Assembly (NCBI GenBank): GCA_934725005.1
Contig: CAKVBE010000037.1
Location: 1-8,467, forward strand
DNA from: an uncultured Rickettsiales bacterium
Lineage (GTDB): Bacteria > Pseudomonadota > Alphaproteobacteria > Rickettsiales > UBA1997
Length of the DNA: 8,467 nt
Reading direction: 5' to 3'
Shown: in pieces, positions 1 to 3,951 of the stretch
Layout of the letters: each line of letters begins with the position of its first letter
How positions within the stretch are numbered: the first letter of the stretch is position 1
The notes under the pieces: model-generated
The model's database searches: none
What the model saw: only the letters and a program-made list of their open reading frames with translations
What the model was told of the DNA's origin: nothing
Program-made: the position numbers and the translations under genes

Positions 1-272
1 AAAGTTTATCAGAACCAGTTTCACAGATAATAGATGCTGTTAGAGTAGCACTTGAATCAGCTCCACCTGAATTATCTTCAGATATAGTCGAAAGAGGTAT
101 CGTATTATCTGGAGGAAGTTCACAACTAAAAAACCTAGATAATGCAATAAAAAATGTGACTGGATTACCCGTATATGTTGCCGAGAATCCACTGCTGTGT
201 GTAGTAAACGGAATTGGAAAAGTTTTGTGTGACACAAAAACATTTAAAGGTGTACTATTTAAGCAAAACTAG
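1..272 (+). CDS. mreB: Rod-shape-determining protein MreB, C-terminal end (5' part outside window)
   Basis: The reading frame runs in from the left edge (first full codon at base 3) and stops at TAG 270-272, leaving the last 89 residues. MreB is the bacterial actin that forms membrane-associated filaments and steers lateral peptidoglycan synthesis. The fragment shows the C-terminal actin-fold signature: ERGIVLSGGSSQLKNLD matches the family's GI-LTGGGA-LRGLD segment (adenosine-binding region of subdomain IIA), followed by TGLPVYVAENPLLCVVNGIGK, the usual TGLPV-VA-DPL-CVA-G-GK. The third Gly of the GGG is Ser and the region is slightly diverged, within what AT-rich genomes show. mreC begins 8 bp downstream, the conserved mreB-mreC order, so co-transcription is likely. 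Confidence 0.95.
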   Translation, partial: SLSEPVSQIIDAVRVALESAPPELSSDIVERGIVLSGGSSQLKNLDNAIKNVTGLPVYVAENPLLCVVNGIGKVLCDTKTFKGVLFKQN

Positions 273-280
273 GTAATCAA

Positions 281-1156
281 ATGGTATACTATAGTAGTAC
301 ATATTATGTTCCAAAATTTGATACGACTGCAAGGAGCTATCTGTACTACCTTAAGGTTATATATGAAAGAACGTCATTCTTAATTGTGTTAACATTGTCA
401 ATTTTTTTATTATTAAACTACAATGAAAACACAGCCATAAATGAGAGAATCAGTGATATAATAAATACGTTTTCAAAGCCATGTATTCACACAATTAATT
501 TTATAGATACAGGTATCGAAAAGACATTTTGTTTTTTGGGTAATATAATTTTCATGTATAAAGAAAATATATATCTCAAAGAACAGAACAAAAAGCTTAA
601 AAAAAATGAAATAACTATACATAACGTCAATTATGAGAATAAAAGGCTAAGAGAACTAGTAAATTTTATTGGCATCAACAATATAGACAAGTATATAACA
701 ATAAAGTATAATTTTATAACAAAAAATAAGTTCGAAAATAAAATAAAACTCAATGTAGGAAAAGATAATGGTGTCAATGATAATAGCGTTGTTATCAATA
801 GCGATGGTAACTATATAGGAAAAACTATTAGAACAACAGATAAATCTACTGAAATAATGTTATTGACCGATATAGATTCAAAAATAGAAGCTACAACATT
901 GGATAATAAAGTTAAATTGATACTAAATGGGAACAATAGCTTGTATTTAAATATCGCCTACATAAACGACAATGAATATAAATTACTAGAAGGTGACTCT
1001 GTATTCTTAATAAATAATAGTTTTCAAGATCTAGATTTTTACATCGGAAAAATTGTAAAAGTTCAAAATGATTTCAAGGTTAAAATAGAAAGTAGTTTCA
1101 ATTATATAGATTATATAACGATAATAGATTCCGATAAGATAAATTATAATAACTAA
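281..1156 (+). CDS. mreC: Rod-shape-determining protein MreC
   Basis: The 291-aa product is about the usual MreC length. MreC is a bitopic inner-membrane protein whose periplasmic part scaffolds the elongasome (MreB, MreD, RodA, PBP2). Seen here: a cytoplasmic N terminus, one membrane segment at about residues 31-47 (FLIVLTLSIFLLL), a Lys/Glu/Asn-rich coiled-coil stretch at about 93-127, then the two beta domains. The diagnostic segment at about 157-205 reads LNVGKDNGV, VVINSDGNYIGKT and LLTDIDSKIEA, corresponding to the family's N-G--DGV--G--V and G-VG-V plus LLTD--S-I. The start ATG has an AGG at 271-273 just upstream and lies 8 bp after mreB, so the two are probably one operon. Notably mreD, pbp2 and rodA do not follow. 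Confidence 0.93.
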   Translation: MVYYSSTYYVPKFDTTARSYLYYLKVIYERTSFLIVLTLSIFLLLNYNENTAINERISDIINTFSKPCIHTINFIDTGIEKTFCFLGNIIFMYKENIYLKEQNKKLKKNEITIHNVNYENKRLRELVNFIGINNIDKYITIKYNFITKNKFENKIKLNVGKDNGVNDNSVVINSDGNYIGKTIRTTDKSTEIMLLTDIDSKIEATTLDNKVKLILNGNNSLYLNIAYINDNEYKLLEGDSVFLINNSFQDLDFYIGKIVKVQNDFKVKIESSFNYIDYITIIDSDKINYNN

Positions 1157-1290
1157 TAATAAATCAAAATTTACCAGAATAGCACAATTTATACTGATTT
1201 TATTATAGTAGTATCGTATACATACTTGAATTTTAAATAATTTTTAGCCATAATAATACGAATAATTTATTATTTATTGTAATTCATTTT
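1157..1290 (+). promoter_or_regulatory. mreC-rdgB intergenic gap; weak promoter candidates only
   Basis: This 134-bp gap has no coding signal and no convincing terminator for mreC. A good -10 match, TATACT at 1190-1195, lies behind TTTACC at 1170-1175, but the 14-bp spacer is short. TTGAAT at 1226-1231 with TAATAA at 1251-1256 has a 19-bp spacer. Either could drive rdgB. In sequence this AT-rich such matches arise by chance, so the call is weak. Absence of a Shine-Dalgarno before rdgB is visible. Confidence 0.2.
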
Positions 1291-1893
1291 ATGAAAGAAA
1301 TTATACTAGCATCTAATAACGAAAACAAAATTAAAGAAATAAGTAATCTACTAAGCGATTTTGGCGTTAAAGTTAGAAGTCTGAAGGAGCTTGGTCTTGG
1401 TGATCCAATAGAGGACGGCGAAAATTTCAAAGAAAACTCATTAATTAAAGCTAAATTTGGTTTTGAAAAAACTGGTTTACCATCATTAGCTGATGATTCT
1501 GGTTTTTGCGTAGAAAGTTTGAATGATTTCCCGGGACTATGCTCAGCTAGATTCGCTGATGCTTGTGGTAGCTATGATGAAGCTTTTAGAATTATAAACG
1601 AATGTATAAATCCAATAAACAAAAAAGCGTATTTTATCACATCAATAGCTTTTATATATAAAGACAAAAAAGATAAAATTATAGAAAATACTTTTGAGGG
1701 AAAGATAGATGGTAGTTTTGTTTACCCTAAAAGAGGAAATAATGGTTTTGCTTATTGTCCAGTATTCCAACCAAACGGCTATGACAAAACTTTCGGTGAA
1801 TTAACTAATGAGTTAAGAACAAGTATCAACCATAGAAGACTAGCTTTAGATAAATTTTTAAATTTTTTCAAAAGACTTAACGGACAACTTTAG
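1291..1893 (+). CDS. rdgB: Non-canonical purine NTP pyrophosphatase, RdgB/HAM1 family (dITP/XTP)
   Basis: The 200-aa protein has normal family length. RdgB hydrolyses dITP, ITP and XTP to the monophosphate plus PPi in the cytoplasm, keeping deaminated purines out of DNA and RNA. Family motifs are in order: LASNNENKIKEI (6-17, phosphate-binding SxNxxK type), EDGENFKENSLIKA (41-54), LADDSGFCVESL (67-78, with the catalytic acidic DDSG), PGLCSARF (81-88), the base-pocket segment GFAYCPVF (152-159), and SINHRRLAL near the end in place of SHR-A. Two positions are unusual: the canonical GFGYDP is GFAYCP (Asp to Cys), and the Lys of the E-K--ISHR motif appears as Arg176. ATG 1291 is the first in-frame Met and aligns with the usual N terminus. 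No Shine-Dalgarno precedes it. A 134-bp gap separates it from mreC. Confidence 0.95.
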   Translation: MKEIILASNNENKIKEISNLLSDFGVKVRSLKELGLGDPIEDGENFKENSLIKAKFGFEKTGLPSLADDSGFCVESLNDFPGLCSARFADACGSYDEAFRIINECINPINKKAYFITSIAFIYKDKKDKIIENTFEGKIDGSFVYPKRGNNGFAYCPVFQPNGYDKTFGELTNELRTSINHRRLALDKFLNFFKRLNGQL

Positions 1894-1917
1894 TAACAAA
1901 AAATAAATTAAAATAAT

Positions 1918-2000
1918 GGATCCAATCTCTAAGAACAGGATTGGCTTCCAGGTGTTTCATCATCATTGAACATATATCGGCTATCAATCGGATAGTTTTT
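1918..2000. other. GC-elevated structured block after rdgB (possible terminator or small RNA)
   Basis: Bases 1917-1995 are about 40% GC by count, against roughly 25% in the surrounding intergenic DNA. The block contains two stem-loops. The first pairs CCAATC (1922-1927) with GATTGG (1939-1944) and can extend outward across one mismatch to 1918 and 1948. The second is CTATC-AATCG-GATAG (1981-1995), followed directly by T5 (1996-2000). The second hairpin plus T run would be a weak factor-independent terminator for rdgB. The pair of stems with raised GC is also what a small structured RNA looks like in an AT-rich genome. No tRNA, SRP RNA or other known RNA family signature was recognised. A 52-codon minus-strand frame also crosses it. 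Confidence 0.3.
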
Positions 2001-2035
2001 GTAATTATATAAAACAATTTTTTATAAAAAATCAT

Positions 2036-2061
2036 TTGATTTATTTTTTTTTAATTATACC
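2036..2061 (+). promoter_or_regulatory. Candidate promoter with T9 spacer for the pilus operon
   Basis: TTGATT (2036-2041, 4 of 6 against TTGACA) and TATACC (2056-2061) are separated by a 14-bp spacer that contains nine consecutive T (2044-2052). The spacer is shorter than the optimal 17. Transcription would start near 2068, placing the 2072-2103 inverted repeat in the early leader. AT-rich DNA yields such matches easily, so this is a candidate rather than a call. Confidence 0.2.
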
Positions 2062-2071
2062 ATGACGCGTT

Positions 2072-2103
2072 CGTGAGTTAATTTGTAAAATTATTAACTG
2101 ACG
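2072..2103. promoter_or_regulatory. Inverted repeat upstream of the pilus operon (operator or 5'-leader hairpin)
   Basis: CGTGAGTTAAT (2072-2082) and ATTAACTGACG (2093-2103) form 11-nt arms with 10 matches (one G-G mismatch) around a 10-bp centre. The core AGTTAAT / ATTAACT is perfect. It lies 37-68 bp before the first pilin start. The geometry suits a dimeric regulator's operator, or a leader hairpin if transcription starts further upstream. No run of T follows directly, which argues against a simple terminator. The binding protein is unknown. Confidence 0.35.
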
Positions 2104-2126
2104 TATTTATTGTTTTATTCAATAAA

Positions 2127-2135
2127 AAAGGTAGG
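2127..2135 (+). promoter_or_regulatory. Ribosome binding site of the first pilin
   Basis: AAAGGTAGG lies 5-13 bases before ATG 2141. It is one of the clearest Shine-Dalgarno sequences in the window and fits a highly translated major subunit. It supports the chosen start. Confidence 0.6.
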
Positions 2136-2140
2136 TAAAT

Positions 2141-2653
2141 ATGAAGAGAGTATTAATTACGTTAGTAATTGTTTTATTGACTAATCTTTCTTTTTCAAAT
2201 GCATTGGAAACTAGCAAGACCATTAATGTAAATGTGACAGTTAAGGATTTTTTGAGGATATTCAACATGAATAATGAGGATGATAATATTAGTCTTACTG
2301 TAGACAATGAAAACATTGAAAAAAAATTGGAAGGCAGAAAGGATTTTTGTGTTCGTTCTACAAAAAAAAGTTATAAGTTAAAAGCACGTGGAGAAGGCGA
2401 CAATGAAAGTTTCGTGGTAAAAAATGATGAAGGCGATTCTGTGGAATTCGAATTACTTTGGGGAAGAGAAGGAAATAAAGAATCTTTATTTAGCGATAAA
2501 GAGACTAAAGAGTCATATCAAGTAGCCGATAAAAAAGAGAATTGTGAAGGGGGAGTTTCAACCTTGTTTGTTAATTTTGCAGATGGTGCATTTATGGGAA
2601 AACATAATGGTAATTATAGAGGTAGTGTTACCCTTACAATTACCACTGAGTAA
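2141..2653 (+). CDS. Alpha-type (CFA/I, CS1-like) chaperone-usher pilin, probable major subunit
   Basis: The 170-aa product is a secreted pilus subunit expected to polymerise on the cell surface. A Sec signal peptide covers residues 1-21 (MKRV, hydrophobic core, cleavage after SNA). The mature N terminus TINVNVTVKDFLRI has the alternating hydrophobic pattern of a donor strand and resembles the KNITVTASVDPVIDL start of CfaB as I recall it. Later landmarks also match that family: SVEFELLWG near 100-108 (SV---VSWGG type) and a C-terminal strand NGNYRGSVTLTITTE (156-170). Two cysteines in the mature protein (70 and 135) are matched in the next pilin and could form a disulfide, a feature I do not recall in CfaB. 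The strong RBS and the terminator just downstream suggest it is the abundant shaft subunit. The order pilin-pilin-chaperone-usher supports the role. Family is confident; major versus minor is inference. Confidence 0.8.
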   Translation: MKRVLITLVIVLLTNLSFSNALETSKTINVNVTVKDFLRIFNMNNEDDNISLTVDNENIEKKLEGRKDFCVRSTKKSYKLKARGEGDNESFVVKNDEGDSVEFELLWGREGNKESLFSDKETKESYQVADKKENCEGGVSTLFVNFADGAFMGKHNGNYRGSVTLTITTE

Positions 2654-2671
2654 ATTTTGCTTAATAGGCAT

Positions 2672-2706
2672 GCATTGCGAACATGATATATTCGCAGTGC
2701 TTTTTT
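2672..2706 (+). terminator. Factor-independent terminator/attenuator between the two pilin genes
   Basis: GCATTGCGAA (2672-2681) pairs with TTCGCAGTGC (2691-2700) over 10 bp with one G-U wobble, around a 9-nt loop, and is followed at once by six T (2701-2706). It is the best intrinsic terminator in the window and starts 18 bp after the first pilin's stop codon. Since the next gene starts at 2721 with no evident own promoter, partial read-through probably sets a high first-pilin to downstream-gene ratio. It might also protect the 3' end of the pilin mRNA. Confidence 0.8.
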
Positions 2707-2720
2707 ATAGAGATAGAAAT

Positions 2721-3239
2721 ATGAAAGTGATGTTGTTTAAATTTCAAACAGTCGTTTTATTGATATTGATGACCATTTGTATGCAACCAGCCATAGCTGG
2801 AAGGAATTCTAAAATAAGGTTAAATATTAAGGATTTTATAGCTATTTCAAATAAAATAGATAACATAGAGCTGAATGTTGGTGCAACGGATAGGGAAAGC
2901 GCAAAAAGCGGTGGAACATACGTATGCGTTTATTCTTCAAAAGATTCTTACAAAGTAACACTAAGAAGTTCCAATGCAGATGACAAAAAATTTAGAGTAA
3001 AAGATCAACGTGGTAACTATATAGAATATACAGCATCCTGGGGAACTAGTTATGATGACTTACTAGAAGTTGTACTTGAAAATGGAATTGAAACAAAAGA
3101 ATCGTTTATACCAGACAAAACTATGGATTGTCCAATAAACAGAGCATACCTTAGCATAATGTTTCCACCCAATTCATTTGTTTACGCAAATTCTGGAACA
3201 TATGCTGATACATTAACAATAACAGTTAGAGCAGAGTAA
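2721..3239 (+). CDS. Second alpha-type chaperone-usher pilin (minor or tip subunit candidate)
   Basis: The 172-aa protein is a paralogue of the preceding pilin. The frame is open further upstream, but ATG 2721 is chosen because it begins a proper signal peptide (MKVMLFKF, hydrophobic core, cleavage after AIA at about residue 26) and because upstream codons would run through the terminator; ATG 2730 is a possible alternative. The mature start NSKIRLNIKDFIAI is a donor-strand-like segment about four residues shorter than in the first pilin. Shared landmarks are a Cys in YVCVYSSKDSYKV (Cys69), FRVKDQRGNYIEYTASWG, ETKESF, Cys137, and the end strand SGTYADTLTITVRAE. Its size is that of a single-domain pilin, not of a two-domain CfaE-type adhesin. 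It ends 1 bp before the chaperone gene. Lower expression is expected because it lies beyond the terminator. Confidence 0.75.
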   Translation: MKVMLFKFQTVVLLILMTICMQPAIAGRNSKIRLNIKDFIAISNKIDNIELNVGATDRESAKSGGTYVCVYSSKDSYKVTLRSSNADDKKFRVKDQRGNYIEYTASWGTSYDDLLEVVLENGIETKESFIPDKTMDCPINRAYLSIMFPPNSFVYANSGTYADTLTITVRAE

Positions 3240-3240
3240 A

Positions 3241-3951
3241 ATGAAGAAAAACTTTATTATAATTTTCTTAACAATTTGTAGTGTTTTTACGAGTGCAAGT
3301 GCCGACATAGTTTTAGATAAAATAATTCTTGACTTTTTTCCAGACGAAGAACAACAGGAAAATATTTTTGTAAACAATACAAGTTCAACAGAAAACGCAT
3401 ATGTTAAGATAGAACAAGTTGAAGTTTTGAATGCTGGTGCAAAGGACGAAAAAAGAGAAAAAGTGAAAAAAACCGACCAACATAGACTTATAGTTTCACC
3501 AAATAAACTTTCTATAAGACAAAACGATAAAAAAGTTGTACAATTTATAGTAAATAATAATAACAGTGATAAAGATAAAATTTATAGAGTTCAGTTTAAT
3601 CCGGTAATCTCAGGGTTTTACAGTAACACACAAAATAGCAGTAACGTCTATGCTGGTATAAAGTTATTAATAGGTTACGAGGTATTAGTAATAGTAAGAC
3701 CAACTGATATGAGATTTAAATTAGACATAGATAGGAAAGATAATACTATAATTGCAAAGAATAATGGAAATACAAATATTTTTATAAATAGAATCAAACA
3801 ATGTAATGATAAAAATGTTTGTAAAGACTTAATTAAAGAGAAAAGATTATATGCTAATTCAGATATTTCATTAAAACTAATTTACCCAGATAGACCAGTA
3901 ATAATGGAGTTAAATTATGGAAAAGAGTATAAAGTCATCAGGTATAATTAA
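3241..3951 (+). CDS. Periplasmic pilus chaperone, PapD-like fold, alpha (CfaA-like) clade
   Basis: The 236-aa protein has the usual length for the family. It would bind pilins leaving Sec, complete their fold by donor-strand complementation, and deliver them to the usher. Residues 1-21 are a signal peptide (cleavage after ASA). The N-terminal Ig-like domain follows, with HRLIVSPNKLSIRQNDKKVVQFIV (81-104), the family's V-P--I-L--G-S--I segment, and the strand KIYRVQFNPV (113-122), matching the YRVYFEAV-type strand of alpha-clade chaperones. In domain 2, NNGNTNIFINRIKQC--KNVC (174-194) parallels the NNGN and paired-Cys loop (Cys188, Cys194) of CfaA as I remember it. The start is 1 bp after the second pilin's stop, indicating tight coupling, and the end overlaps the usher gene by 35 bp. 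Confidence 0.85.
   Translation: MKKNFIIIFLTICSVFTSASADIVLDKIILDFFPDEEQQENIFVNNTSSTENAYVKIEQVEVLNAGAKDEKREKVKKTDQHRLIVSPNKLSIRQNDKKVVQFIVNNNNSDKDKIYRVQFNPVISGFYSNTQNSSNVYAGIKLLIGYEVLVIVRPTDMRFKLDIDRKDNTIIAKNNGNTNIFINRIKQCNDKNVCKDLIKEKRLYANSDISLKLIYPDRPVIMELNYGKEYKVIRYN
3906..3909 (+). promoter_or_regulatory. Ribosome binding site deciding the usher start
   Basis: GGAG sits 7 bases before ATG 3917, inside the end of the chaperone gene. It supports starting the usher at 3917 despite the 35-bp overlap, and thus the reality of its unusual N-terminal extension. No other in-frame ATG occurs before the N-terminal domain. Confidence 0.6.

Noticed and set aside
40..243. Minus-strand open frame at the left edge
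   Set aside because: Lies opposite the conserved C terminus of MreB and has no signal of its own.
1210..1226. Small inverted repeat AGTAT-N7-ATACT before rdgB
   Set aside because: Five-base A/T-rich arms are expected by chance in this composition and no flanking promoter is convincing.
1919..1972. Very short plus-strand frame starting ATGGATCC
   Set aside because: Only 17 codons ending in three His and a stop, with no Shine-Dalgarno; too short to support as a gene.
1917..1975. tRNA or SRP RNA in the GC-elevated block
   Set aside because: No T-loop GGTTCGAATCC-type sequence, no acceptor stem, and no conserved SRP tetraloop region on either strand.
2544..2720. In-frame upstream extension of the second pilin
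   Set aside because: It overlaps the end of the first pilin in another frame and runs through the terminator hairpin; ATG 2721 gives a clean signal peptide with cleavage after AIA.
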